From Psoroptes ovis (taxonomy: Eukaryota; Arthropoda; Arachnida; Sarcoptiformes; Psoroptidae), in assembly GCA_002943765.1 (NCBI GenBank), contig PQWQ01000004.1, forward strand, positions 1,674,001 to 1,738,000: a stretch of 64,000 bases of DNA, read 5' to 3'. Positions 27,201 to 38,954 of this stretch are shown here, one piece after another (position 1 is the stretch's first letter; each line of letters begins with the position of its first letter). The notes beneath the pieces were generated by a model. The model was not told where the DNA came from. It made no database searches and saw nothing but the letters and a program-made list of their open reading frames with translations. Made by a program: the position numbers and the translations under genes.

Positions 27201-29241
27201 TTATTCGAATTTTATTTCGCAAAGAATTTCAAATCACACAACAAATCATTTGTGTGATATTCATTCGATGTTTGTGAAACACATATTTGTGACAATTTAC
27301 GGAGAAGAAAAATCAAAATTTTTGATAAATTTTGATTTTTTTTTTATTTATTAATGGTTGAATGAATATTTCAAATGAATGAATTGAATTTATACATGAG
27401 AATTTTGTGACAAAATTATTTTTGAATATTCTCAAAATTGAAAAATTCAAAATTCAGAGAAAAAATTTTTCATGATTTCAATTGAAAATGATTTAATATA
27501 TGTACAGAATATATTCAAATGAATAAATAGATTCAAATTTGATTGTCAAAAAACAAAACAAAAAATATTTTGTTTCAAAAATTCCTCAAAAAGTTGAAAT
27601 TATTCAATTGATTTATGAATGAATTGAATTGAATAGAATAATATCTATGTATGCTAATTTTGAACATTTCAAATTGTTTTTAAAGAATTTCATTATTTTT
27701 TCCCTCTCTCTCAATTGAAAATTTTTCATAATAAAATCAATTGAAAATTTTGAGAAATTCTGAAATTTTATTAAAAATCAAATCAATGAAAATGAAAAAA
27801 TGAAAAAAAAAACATTGAACACTTTTCAATGTTTTTTTTGATTTAGTCAATTAGAATTTTCAAATTTTTTTTTTTGTCAATGAATGAATATGATTAGGAG
27901 AAAAAGTGAAATCTATTTTTAGTCAATCGAAGAAATTTGAAAATTTGAAATTTGTCAATGATTAATTTAATTCATGTGAACGCGCACACACACATAGACA
28001 CAGACACACATAAGCCCATACATCGAGCATCCTACTTGGATTTTAAAATTTTAAAAGAGAATAAAAAAATAAGGAATTGAAATGCAAAAATAAAAATTCA
28101 AAATACACTTGAATCATAATTAAATTTCGATTGAAATTTCAATTTTAGATTGAAGAATGAATAAAGCTTTGAGGAGATAAGCAAAAGAAAAATCATTGAA
28201 AATTTGAAAAATTCTCAAATAATGATTTCAGACTAAAATGTTTTTGGAGATGAATAAATGAAATTCTTGGAATTCATAAATTCAAATCAAAATAAGGTAA
28301 AAATCTGCACACAAAGTAAATGGAATAAAATAAAATGAAATAAAATTCGACTTACCACCATCAACTAAACGATCAACATGCAGAAATGTACCCGGAAATG
28401 CTGCTAAACGTTGACGATCTTTTAGTAATTGTTGAAGATATTCTGCCAATGAATGGACGGTTTGTTGTTGTTGCTGCTGCGGTTGTTGCTGTTGATTATT
28501 ATTTATATTATTACAATTATTTTGATTATAATTATTGCTATTAGTATTTATGTATAAATTATTATTATTATTTAATGAAGATGTAGACGATGATAATGAT
28601 GTTGATGATGATAATCCGTTTTGTATATTGTTTATAATCATCAAGCTATTATTATTATTATCATCAGTATTACATTTTTCATTATTATTATTATTATTAT
28701 AAGATGAAGCTGAATTTAATAAAGTCATCGTCGTCGTCGTTGATGTTGTTGATGATGATGTTCTACAATTATCATCATTAGCATCTTCGTTATTATTTAT
28801 TAATGTATTATGAATTTGACAATTATTGTCATTATTAACATTATTATGATTATTTTGGGAACTAATACAATTATTATTTATTGTATTAATATTATTATTA
28901 TCACTATTTAAATTTATATTTGACATGATCAAATGATTTTGGTTGTTGTTGTGGTTGGTGTTACTGCTATGAATCATATTATGATCAATTGATTGTTTAT
29001 ATTGCTGTTCATTTTCATTATTAATATCACCATTATTATTATTATTGCTGACATTATTTATTGATAATTTATTAGCCGTTGTCATTGATTCAATATTTAA
29101 ATTATCATTACCATAAGTAGCCATTGTTTTTCTTGTTTCATTTGATGAATCAATTTCATTATCATTTATGCTGATATTATCATCATTATTATTATCATTA
29201 TTGCTACTATTATTATTATGGCTATTATTACAATTGGCCAT
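9270..29241 (-). CDS. how: Held out wings / quaking STAR-family KH RNA-binding protein
   Basis: STAR proteins bind ACUAAY-type sites in RNA and control splicing, mRNA stability and localisation; HOW acts in insect muscle, tendon and glia. Exons: 29241-28356, 17529-17396, 17313-17197, 16804-16661, 15777-15687, 15496-14648 and 9556-9270. All are GT-AG with matching phases, giving about 835 aa. Domains: a very Asn-rich N-terminus (1-260); QUA1 at about 268-315 (SLAEYLQQLLKDRQRLAAF then EIARVRASLFQI); KH at about 325-427 with the GPRG loop (VGRILGPRGMTAKQLEQETG); QUA2 (DELKKRQLMELAIINGTYRD); a His/Ala/Pro-rich region; and a final exon ending near RYHPYDHH. Drosophila HOW is about 400 aa; the excess is low complexity. 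Reading past the exon 6 donor gives a shorter form stopping at 14628-14630. ATG 29241 was chosen because no ATG lies upstream in frame. Confidence 0.95.
9557..14647 (-). other. Last intron of how, 5.1 kb
   Basis: AT-rich intron between exons 6 and 7. The donor is GTGGGT (phase 1) and the acceptor is TTTAG at 9557. Quaking/how genes use alternative C-terminal exons in this position, so others could be hidden here, but none could be supported. Contains the 30-bp palindrome at 14028-14057. Short open frames inside are composed of simple-sequence DNA. Confidence 0.6.
14001..14057. promoter_or_regulatory. 30-bp imperfect palindrome next to a DR1-like site
   Basis: Positions 14028-14057 form a palindrome with one mismatched base pair, centred on CTCAGGATCCTGAG and flanked by GATCGAT/ATCGATC. 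Just before it, TGTTCAAAGGTCA (about 14003-14015) resembles a direct repeat-1 nuclear-receptor site. The block is far more GC-rich than its surroundings. An enhancer or protein-binding site in the how intron is possible; function is inference. Confidence 0.35.
16202..16289. mobile_element. Short foldback/MITE-like element, copy 1
   Basis: 88-bp hairpin in how intron 4. The ends are inverted repeats: left TATATTAGGTTGTACGAGAA and the right complement TATATTAGGTTGTCCGGAAA, continuing into AGTTTTTGCC on both arms (about 30-bp arms). No coding capacity. The TTAGGTTGTCCGxAAAGTTTT terminus resembles mariner-type ends flanked by TA. It shares this terminus with the copies near 19.3, 22.0, 22.6, 30.4 and 47.6 kb. 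Confidence 0.7.
19291..19383. mobile_element. Short foldback/MITE-like element, copy 2 (diverged)
   Basis: Left arm TTTGCTGTCCAAAAAGTTTT pairs with the right arm, whose complement reads GAGGCTGTCCGATAAATTTT. Same size class and terminal motif (GTCCxAxAAxTTTT) as the other copies; the arms have mismatches. Lies in how intron 1. Confidence 0.55.
21171..21189. repeat. (CA)n microsatellite
   Basis: Uninterrupted AC dinucleotide run of about ten units in how intron 1. Confidence 0.9.
21964..22043. mobile_element. Short foldback/MITE-like element, copy 3
   Basis: Left end ATTAGATTGTACGAAAAGTT; the complement of the right end reads TATTCGTCCAATAAGTTTC. About 80 bp with no coding capacity, in how intron 1. 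Arms are partly diverged but share the family terminus. Confidence 0.6.
22570..22648. mobile_element. Short foldback/MITE-like element, copy 4
   Basis: Left end GATCTGTCCGAAAAGTTTTC; the complement of the right end reads TTGAATTGTTCGAAAAGTTC. About 79 bp, in how intron 1, only 0.6 kb from copy 3. Confidence 0.65.
25915..26065. other. Lower-AT, non-repetitive island in how intron 1
   Basis: About 150 bp of mixed-composition sequence within very AT-rich intron, containing strings such as GGCATGTGACCTGTGCTATG and CTCAGCAGAGCTGCAACAG. No reading frame or RNA fold is convincing. A conserved regulatory element is possible. Confidence 0.25.
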
Positions 29242-32200
29242 TTTATTTTTTTTTATTATTATCAATAAATTTGATTATCATCAGTTTTTATTGATTATTT
29301 TCATTATTGCTTTACGTTGACGTTGTGTGTATTTTTTTATCGATGAAATTTTTATCATTGATCAAATACAATTGTTCCAAAATCAATTGTTGAATGATTT
29401 TATATTGTCTATTTGATTCGATCAATTAAATCAATTGTTTAAAACATATGCTGGTCGATTCAAAATCAATCAAATTCAAATCAATTTATGGAAATAAAAA
29501 AATTATCATTTAAAAATTGAAACAAATTCAAATTGAAAAAAAAACAAAAATGTTTGTTGTTGTTGTGGTTAATCAATGGTTGTACGTGACACATATTTTT
29601 TTTATTTATCATTAATTTATATATGTCATCTTTTTTTTGCATATCTGCATTGGCAGCCACGATGATGATGATGATGATGATCAGAAATCTAGAAATACTA
29701 TGATCAAACAAAAAAAAACGAACAAAAAATTAAAATTTTTTCTTGAAAACAACTTCATTAATAAATTTCAAATAATTTATTAGAAATTAATGATTGAAAA
29801 TGTTTAAAATAATTTCTTGTTGTTGCTGCTGTTGCTGAAGATGGTGAAGAAGAAGAAGAAGAATAAGCAAAGCAATGAAAGCGAAGCGAAAAAAAATCCC
29901 ACAATTTACCATCGCATCACATACATACAAACAGATATGAAATGCATACGCACACACACACACACGCATAAATACGCAAATATATTCATATTCATTTCAA
30001 TTTGTTTATTTATTTGTGAAAAATCAGAAGAAGAAGAAGAAATGAAAAATTTGAATTTTAATCATTTAAAATCATTGATATCATGTGTATTTGTGTGAGT
30101 TTGTGTTGGCGTCAAGGACATTATTGATTTTCAATACATCAATATCAATGTAATCATCATGAACCGATGAATATTCAAACAAACAAATCATTTATACAAA
30201 TATGCATTTAAACACACACACACGCACACACAAGCGTTTGTGATGAACGATATAAAATGATTAAATGATTCTATCAAGAAAAAAACCAAGAAAAAAAATT
30301 CAAAAAATGTTGGAAAAAATATTTTAAATTGTCCGAAAAGTTGTGGACAGTTTTCAATGAGCGTTTTCATTGTTCATCAGTCAACAACTTATCGGGCAAC
30401 CTCATTATTAAAAGATGATAAATAAAAATATTTTTTCAAATATGAATATATGACATCAATTTGATTTAATGTGTATGATCATATGGGGCAATACATGTAT
30501 TTTATTTATGCAAGTACTTTGCTGGCTTACATTCTTGTGTTTATCTATTATGATTATCAATGAAAGCAAAAGATGCTCATTACAATATTGAATTTTCTCG
30601 TTTGTTTTCAATGATTAATTTATTTCTTCTACAGATTACTATTACTACAGATTATTATCATTATAATTTCATATATTTCTCTTCATTAATTAATTTCATA
30701 CTAATCATCATCTCCATTTTCATTATTATCACTATCATTATTCAATTATCAAATATACATATAAATAAATATACAAAGATTGATTCAAATGTTTAATCTT
30801 CTTTAATATTTTTTTATGATTTGTTATTTTTCATTATTATTTATCATTGAATTAATGAAATTTTTTCATTTCATTCAATTTGTTTCTTTTCTCTTTTTTG
30901 TTACTGATTGACTAGCTGACTGACTGATTGAATCATTGATGAATTGATGAATGATGAACGATGATGATCGAAAAGATCTTCATCATTGATTGTTGAGAAA
31001 TACATTTTTTATATCGTTATTGCAAATTTACTGAAAAATAAAAATGAATTTAATGAATCATTTAATTGACTGACTGGCTGAAATTTTTTCCTCTTTTGAA
31101 CAAGTAGAAGAAGGAGAAGAAGTGGAAGAAATTTCGTAAATTTTATCATTGAAATTATTTATAAGTTGGATTTTTTGTTGAAAATTTTTTGAATACTTGG
31201 AGTGTCTTAAGACTCTTCTTGAGTGAAAATTACAAAATTTTATGAAATTCAATGAAATTTTCTGATGAAAATTTTGACAGAAATTCAATTTTGACATTTG
31301 TAATAAAAACGAAAGAAATTCAAAGAAATCGAGGATAACACACAATCATCGAATTTGATCGATGGAAAATCATTTTAAATCAAAAATAATATCTTTCAAA
31401 TTATTGTCATTGTGTTTATTTATAATATAAATATATTCGAATAAATATTCAATAATAATGATTTAATTCATTTATTCATTCATTCAATTTTTTTTTTTGT
31501 TGACATGTAGGTGGATTTATGAGATTTTAATATTTTTTTTATTGTTTATTTACATTTTTGTTTTGTTTTTTGTTTTGCGAATAGTAAAGTCACAATTGAC
31601 TATATTTGTCGATTGAAAAATTTTCATTTTTTTCAGAAATTTTCCATTGTTAGCAAAATTTCACATATATTTTGGTTGAAATCTTGACAAAAAAAAAAAA
31701 AAAAAACAAAAGTTCAATGAATAATACAAGATACTAATGATATTAATATTAAAAATTTTTTTCATAATGAATCAATCAATCAATCATTTGATTGTTGTGG
31801 TTGTTTCAATCGAAAAGCCTACAATTGAACAGCATTCGACAAACTTTGCATAGGCAAATTACAAGCATACACACCTATGATGATGATTAGCGCAACAGGA
31901 ATCGAACAAAAAAATGTTGAAAAATGTAATCCCATTGAAAATTTATTGAAATTTTTTCATTCATTGAAAAAAATTAATCATAGAAAATGAAATTAATTAA
32001 TTAATTAAATTTTAATCAATCAATGATTCAACATTGAATCAGGTATTTGAAAAAAATATGAATAAAACATCACTGAATATGGAATTGATGGCCAATTTTC
32101 TATATTTTTTCTTAGCAAAAATATCAAGGATATTCATTATAATTCTATTTGGAATCGTGAATGTTTTATTCAAAACATATTTATATTTATATTGAAATAA

Positions 32201-34463
32201 AAAAAATCGAAATTTCAAATTTATTTTTGGTATTTTTCAAAATTATTTTCCAAAATTTCACTGATTTTTTTCTCAATTTTCGAATGGAAATACGAAGAAA
32301 TACAGAAATTTCAATAATAATAATAATAAATGTAGGCGTTATTGCTGTTGCTGTAGTTGTTTCTGTTGTTGTCGTTTTGGATTTAACAATTTCCGAATAA
32401 ATAAAGATATTTTTATTTATTTATTTATTTTTTCACCAAAGTAAACATTAACATAAAAGGTATTATCATTTTTATTTTATATTGAGCTGAAATGGTTTTG
32501 ATGAAGAAAAATAGAAAAAAACATGTGTGAAATTCGATGGAAATATTTATAAATGAATGAAGACAAATATTTCAATGAATTTTCAAAATTTAATTCAATT
32601 TCATTGAAAAAATCGTTTAATTCTGTTAATTTTGATTTAATTTACTATCATTATAATCATAATTATTACAAATAATTTCACCGATTCTATTTCAAATCAA
32701 AATTAAAAAATATCCCATTGACAATTAATGGAAAAAAAGAATAAATCAATCAAACAAATCGTTGAAATTCAACAAAATGAATTCAATTTCAATTTCAAAT
32801 ATTTTTTATCGCATTTTACTTTTCAAAGCAGTTTTTCAAGAAGAATTTTAAAATTGCAATTTGAATATTTTCAAGCGTTTTTCATTTATTCAATTTTGAC
32901 ATTAATTCATTCGATTCCATATTGAAATTTTCAAACATATTTTTCCCCTTTATTATTTATGAAAATTTCATGAACGAATAAATATAAAATCTTCAAAAAA
33001 AATTTCGAAAAAAAATTGTACTCATAAACATATCAAAAAATCTTATTTATTTATTCATTTTTTTCCACGAATCATATCTAAACGTTTATTGATATTTAAT
33101 TCTTGTCTAATATATTTTTCTCGTACATAATTTTTTTGCACTAAAATTGCAAAATATATAATACAGATTTAAAGCTCTCTGTAAAAGAAGAAATATGAAA
33201 AAAAAAATTAAAATGTCATAATTGTGATATTAATAATGATGATGATAATAATAATAATAATGACAATATAAGATGCTAAATGTGCTAAAATATATTCACA
33301 TATACAAATTTAAATGGATTTTTTTCAGCGTTTATTTCTGTTGGTTAAGTCTATTTCAATGACAGTTCAATTTTTTTTTTTTTTTTTGAGTTGAATTGAA
33401 TTGAATCTTATTTCAAATATTTATTATTATGATTTTCGTTTTGGTTTTTATTTTCGTTGGGAAACTAATAGTGATGCACGGAAATATTTATTTGAAAATA
33501 TTTGAAAAAAAATTTTATGAGATTATTTGTATGAAATATATTTATTGTAATAGTAATAATAATAATGATAATAATAAAAATATATATATGTGTGTGAGTG
33601 TGTTGGCATATTTTGTACAACGAATGAATTACGGTGAAAAATGAAATGAATTTTAAATATAAATTAACCCAGAATTTGAAATAAAAAAAAAAATATTTGA
33701 AATTCCAAATATTTTCCATATTTCACAGCTTACAATTGAATAATGATGGTAATGATGTGAATGGAAAAAATAAATAAAATTTCAATTATTATAATTCTTG
33801 GAAATTTTATATTTATAAATATTATTTCAAAAATAATTGTTTATTATAATTGGAAAATTATTATTTTGTGGATGATTTATAATTTTTTTGTGATTTTTTC
33901 TCGATTTTTTTGGATCATTTGCGGATGAAATTGCACCTTGTACTTGTTTGTATTTGTGAAATAATAAGAATAAAGAAATACGGGATAAATTTCAAAATTC
34001 GAGTTTGAAATTCAAATTCAACAAACATGTGAGAATGATTAATATTAAAGATTAAATAATTCAATGATGAATGAAGAATTTGTTTGTTCACGATAATTTT
34101 CTACTGTATTTATCACAATAATTGAAAATGATTCGAATATAATCGCAAAAACAACTAAAACCATCTCTTAAATCTTGATTGAAATTTTAATACTTTCGAT
34201 TATTATTGTCATTATTTAAGATTAGTACAACTATTATAATAATGATAAAATTACAGATGTCATATTTATTCATAAATATTCACAAATGTATTTAAATAAT
34301 AATAATTACTTATGTGTCATGGCTAAAATTTGTTGGAATCGCGATTATTCATATTGTGATTATTCATACAAATTCAAGTTTTTTTTTGTATTAATATGCA
34401 TTTAAATAATAAAAATATATGGAAATTTTTTTATCGGAGAACGCACAAAATCCAATATAGATT
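29242..34463. other. Intergenic DNA upstream of how, no gene seen
   Basis: AT-rich DNA with simple repeats: (GAT)n near 29658-29681, (CA)n near 29949-29966 and poly-A/T tracts. The how promoter and any 5' UTR exons probably lie at the low-coordinate end of this stretch. Open frames here (for example 29817-30098 and 30560-30796) consist of simple-sequence translation and have no family resemblance. One foldback element lies at 30326-30406. Confidence 0.5.
30326..30406. mobile_element. Short foldback/MITE-like element, copy 5
   Basis: Left end AAATTGTCCGAAAAGTTGTG; the complement of the right end reads AATGAGGTTGCCCGATAAGT followed by TGTTG. About 81 bp with no coding capacity, intergenic upstream of how. 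Confidence 0.65.
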
Positions 34464-37400
34464 ATGGATACTAGTGAATCAAATATCAAAATCCTGACCC
34501 AAAACTTACAACACAGTCACAAGTCAACACTGATGTTCACGGCAAATGCCGCTCTATTAAACTCATCGTTATTTTGCATCCAGGAGCCACATGTTTCATC
34601 GACTATAACAGGCTTTCCTGAATTTAATAGTGTCTACCATCCGGATAGCCCAAAATGTGCAATCGTTACATCTTATGAGCTTTTCAAAATAGATCAATTC
34701 ACAAACCCGAATTTCACTTGCTGCTTAGTGAATTGCTCTTTACCATTCATATTATGTTCGGTGTATTTTTCCAAAAATGAAGAAATCTCCACATTTATGA
34801 ATCACCTTGAAAACATCGAACAATTGGTCATATCATATTCCGAATATCCTATTATAATCACTGGCGACTTCAACAGTCATAATCGGGTTTGGGGTGGGAA
34901 CATAAACGATGAACGTGGACATATTATTTTAGATCTCACATGTCGCCAGAATTTGGTAATTCTTAATGATGGTTCAATGACGTTTGATAATAGTAGATAT
35001 CAGAGTGCTATTGATTTAACTTTAGTTAATCAACATGCAATCAACCATGTTTCAAATTGGCGCGTAGAAAGCCTGGCTTCTGGCTCAGATCATAACTTGA
35101 TATCGTTTTCCTTTTCTTCATATATTCCGGTTAAATCACATTATCTAACCAGAAAATATCACACGAAATGTATTGATTGGTCTGAATTTAATAGAAGAAT
35201 CATCAGCTTATCTAAATTTAATGTGAACGTTTCTCATCTCAATTCTAAAAATGATATTGAAAATTTTGTCGACGATTTAACATCCGCTATTATAGAAATT
35301 TGTGATGAATGTTTACCGAAATTGAATACCAATTTTTCTAAACCAAAGATCTCAAATGAATTGAAAGCTAAATTAATATTGTTAAAAAATCTAAGAAGAT
35401 TTCAACGTCAACGCTGTTCTTTGAATCGTGCTATATGGCGTGATAGATACATAGCTTGTGTCAAAGATTTTAAAAGTTTATTATTGAAATCAAAAATCGA
35501 CGACTGTGAGAATTTCTTCAGCCAAATAAACCGGCATGATGTTTGGAAAAAAGTATATCAACACTGTAAAAATCCAACTTCAATTAATCACAATTTAAAA
35601 ACTATACAAAAAGAAGATTCTACCTGGACGATTTCTATTGATGATACAGCAACGTATCTATTGAATAAACTATTTCCTGATATCACTAATGATATTGATT
35701 CTTCTATCCATCATCTCTACCAAAATCAATGCACGAATATAAATGATCCATCTATCACAAAAAATGAAGTAGAAATTGCTGTGAATGATGAGAAAGACAA
35801 CAAATCACCTGGTTATGATGCGATCTCAGCTAATATCATCAAACGAATTCATTTTATGTTTCCATCATTATTGCTAAATATATTCAACAAATGCTTATTA
35901 TTCGGTGTTTTTCCTAAATGTTGGAAAAAAGCTACGGTCAAACTAATTCCAAAAAATGGTAATAATAATTATAAATCTTTTCGTCCGATTTCACTATTGC
36001 CCGTTATGGGCAAAATTCTTGAAAGTATCATCACTCGTCGTCTCCAACACTTTCTTATAACCAATCATTGTTTATCATCAAATCAATTTGGTTTTCTTCC
36101 ACAAAAATCATCAATTCAAGCTCTGAACAATCTGGTCTCAAAAATTAGTGATATGCGCGATAAAAATAATTTTGGATATATTGTTTCCTTAGACATTAGC
36201 GGAGCTTTTGACTCTGCTAGATCTGATTTGATATTATACAATTTAAGAAAATTTTCGTTGCCTGCAAACTTATATACTATTATTGTGGATTATTTTCGCA
36301 ATCGTACAATCGAACTACCATTTTTTCATCGCTCATTTAATAAAAATGCAACAGGTGGTGTACCACAGGGTGGTAAATTATCACCATTATTATGGAATAT
36401 ATTATTAGATGATCTTTTGAAAATCAATCTGCCCATTGGATGTCATTTGCAAGCCTATGCTGATGATTGTGTGTTAATCTGTGAACATCGATATGATGAG
36501 ATCGCAATTATGATGACAAATAGCATATTGAAAGTTATTTCTGATTGAGGTTCTCGAAATGGTTTATCGTTCAATCCATCCAAAAGCAAATGCATGAATA
36601 TATCGAGACGCCGAAATTCGCTTGTCACTACTGTCCACATGAACGATATTCATATTGAAATCGTCCCATGTATTAAAATACTTGGATTAATGATCGATTC
36701 AAAATTATCATGGAACAATCATATCGATTACTTGGTATCGAAATCTATGAAATTGTTTAATTACATCAAGAAAAAATTTGGTCCTAGATGGGGTTTATCG
36801 TATGACGTCTTACGTACTATTTACGTTCGAGCAATCGAACCGATGATAGTTTATGCCTGCCCTGTCTGGAACAGTATCTTGTCTTGCAGAACGAAATGTA
36901 GCAAACTGTTAAGTTTGCAAAGACGTTTTGCTGTTGGTATGATTCGAGCGTCCAGAACTGTGTCACTGCAAGCATCGTTGATCATAGCTAATTTGATTCC
37001 AATTGACTTGGTGATCAAATTACGATCAGATGTGTTCAATATAAAAAGTGATGCCTCTCTGAGGGAACGATATGAATTCCCGGTCAGGTTCGAAGATATG
37101 ATCCATCCATCGTTGATCCAATCTTTTTTTATTGAGAGGATCGACGATGAGTTGAGATTTTGTACTAACTTTCACAGTTGTACTATTTTCACTGATGGTT
37201 CAAAGTCTGAGGACCTGGTCGGGTGTTCTTTTGTCGTTTTCAATGATGAAAATTGCATCCCCAACGTGATTCAATGCTTCCGTATGGGCGCTGGCTGTTC
37301 AGTCTTCCAGGCTGAACTTTTAGCCATTCGCAACGCATTGGTATGGATCGTTGAGAATGATATTGTTGATGTTCAAATTATAACTGACTCTATGTCAGCG

Positions 37401-37772
37401 ATTTGGGCTATACACAATATCTATTCGTATAATGAACTAGTGCAGGACATTTTTCGTGTCGTGTGCAACCATCGTGGCCATATTTGTCTGAAATGGACTA
37501 GGTCGCACTGCGGCAGCTTTGGTAATGATCTAGCTGATAGGTTTGCCAAGGTTGCTGCGGCCGACCTCTCGGATGTTTTTTACACCCGAGTGTCCATGAT
37601 GACACTATGCCAAGCGTCGAAGTTGGACATACTGAATCTTTGGAATCAGAGATGGACGGAGACTGCTGATGGCCACACGACGAAACTGTTTTTTCCAACA
37701 GTTGGATCGCGAATATCTATCAACTTTAGTCCCGATAGGGATTTGACAAGACTGCTGACAGGGCACGGCTGA
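34464..37772 (+). pseudogene. LINE ORF2 (endonuclease-RT-RNase H) with one in-frame stop
   Basis: The frame is 1103 codons long and is interrupted only by TGA at 36546-36548 (codon 695); the inverted copy has TGG there. The APE endonuclease spans about residues 8-215 (QEPH, GDFNSHNRVWGG, SGSDHNLIS). The RT spans about 480-760 (FRPISLLPVMGKILE, SLDISGAFDSA, GVPQGGKLSPLLWN, and catalytic YADD at about 663-667). After the stop come RNase H motifs TIFTDGSK, QAELLAIRNAL, IITDSMSAIW and GNDLADRFAK, which supply the D-E-D-D residues. The frame ends at LLTGHG. Related elements often continue past this point with a CCHC motif, which is absent here. The stop separates the YADD box from the thumb and RNase H, so this copy should not make a complete protein. 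Confidence 0.93.
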
Positions 37773-38203
37773 TGTGACCATACGACTAACACCCTTGTGA
37801 TAACGGAACAAGGGTTATCTTGCTTGTTCTCCATCATCATCATCATCATCATGTTTCAATTCCATGCGAAAAAATGGCCATCGGGTAATTTGCAAAAATC
37901 ATTCATTCAATTTCATTATTTGAAAAATGAAATTTTCTCAAATAATAAAATTTAATTTTAATAAAATTATTATCATCATTTTCCCCTGTTATTTCCAGTA
38001 AAACATGATTTTTTCATTTCACTTTCATTGTATTCCTAAGAAATCAAAAATATATGATTTTGATTGATTTTTCTTTGCTGGAAAAAATGAAAATTTCTTC
38101 TTTTCATTTCAAATTGACACTGTTCAATACTGAAATTACATGGCAAAAGTCTCGACAGTGAAAAATCAGTGAAGAAATGGCCTGCAAAAGTTGAAAATAA
38201 TCA
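35909..38203 (+). repeat. Left arm of a 2295-bp near-perfect inverted duplication
   Basis: This segment recurs as its reverse complement at 38955-41249. Mapping position p to 77158-p holds across the arm with no indel at every landmark checked: the stop codon, the ATG/ATA difference, the ORF end, the (CAT)n tail and the outer breakpoint. It covers the 3' part of the LINE (from within the RT) and 351 bp of DNA beyond the LINE tail, so the duplication is genomic rather than two separate insertions. Confidence 0.93.
37791..37815 (+). other. Stem-loop in the LINE 3' UTR
   Basis: ACCCTTGT at 37791-37798 pairs perfectly with ACAAGGGT at 37808-37815 around a 9-base loop, 20 bases before the (CAT)n tail. 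Some non-LTR retrotransposons use a 3' stem-loop as the recognition site for their reverse transcriptase; this role is inferred. The inverted copy carries the same hairpin. Confidence 0.55.
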
Positions 38204-38954
38204 AATATTTATCAAAAAAAAAAAATTCAAATTGAATTTTGCCATATTTCTGTTACGAAAAAAAAGCAAAAAATTCCATTTTTTCAATCACTCTCGAATT
38301 GTGAAATGATGATGTCGATGTTGTCGATGATGAAGATCGAAAAAATTGAAATGAAAATTGAAATTTAATTCAATTCAATATATTTTCGCTTGTACAATAA
38401 CAACAACAACAACAACAAAATGCCAGAGAAAAAAAATGCTCCAAAATCGAAATTTCTTATATAATTTTTCGTAAAAAAAATTTACGATTATATCTTTTCA
38501 TATGGAAATTTCCATACAAAAAAAAATCGTGGAAGCAAAGTGAAAAATCGGAAAATATTCCATAAAATTATCATAATTTAATTTTTTTCCAAAAATTCAT
38601 GAATGAATCTTTATGAAAATGAAATGAAAATTTGAACAAAATTTTTTTTTTTTTCGTTTCGAAATAAAAATGAACAAAACAACAAAAATAAAATAGCATT
38701 TCTTAATAGTTACACACACATTAAGCTCAAATGAATTTAAATGATTGTAAATTGAAAATTTTCCACCAAATTTTCAGATTTTTTTTTTTTTGATTTCAAT
38801 ATTTTAAAATTTTCAATTTTCTAAATTGATAATTGAATTATTGAATTTCGAGTTAAATTATTCATTTGAAAAAAAAGAAGAATTCAATATTTGTGAAAAC
38901 AGCAATTAGCATCTTTAATTTTCATTTTTTTCCACTGGAATAAAGAATTTGAGC
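38204..38954. other. Unique 751-bp spacer between the palindrome arms
   Basis: AT-rich non-coding DNA with short A/T runs and a (CAA)n stretch near 38398-38418. It holds no gene. Its ends diverge sharply from the arms at AATAATCA (left) and TGATTATT (right). Confidence 0.7.

Larger units (their letters stand above)
17530..28355 (-). other. First intron of how, 10.8 kb
   Basis: Bounded by GTAAGT after the QUA1-encoding exon (28355) and the acceptor CAAAAG before EIARVRASLF (17530). It is AT-rich with long T or A homopolymers (near 24530, 25520 and 26790), a (CA)n run at 21171-21189, three foldback elements, and a lower-AT stretch at about 25915-26065. No supported exon or other gene was found. 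Large first introns of developmental regulators often hold enhancers, but none can be assigned here. Confidence 0.6.
34464..37852 (+). mobile_element. Non-LTR retrotransposon (I/R1/LOA-like), copy 1
   Basis: A LINE containing endonuclease, reverse transcriptase and RNase H in one frame, followed by an 80-bp 3' UTR and a (CAT)7 tail at 37832-37852. No ORF1 (Gag-like) frame precedes ORF2, so the element is probably 5'-truncated; its exact 5' boundary could not be found. Presence of RNase H and an APE-type endonuclease places it near the I, R1 or LOA clades. No clear target-site duplication was found. Its sequence is less AT-rich and less repetitive than its flanks. Confidence 0.93.

Noticed and set aside
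37498..37852. Minus-strand frames overlapping the LINE 3' end, mirrored at 39306-39660
   Set aside because: Identical in both palindrome arms because they are shadows of the RNase H coding region and the (CAT)n tail.
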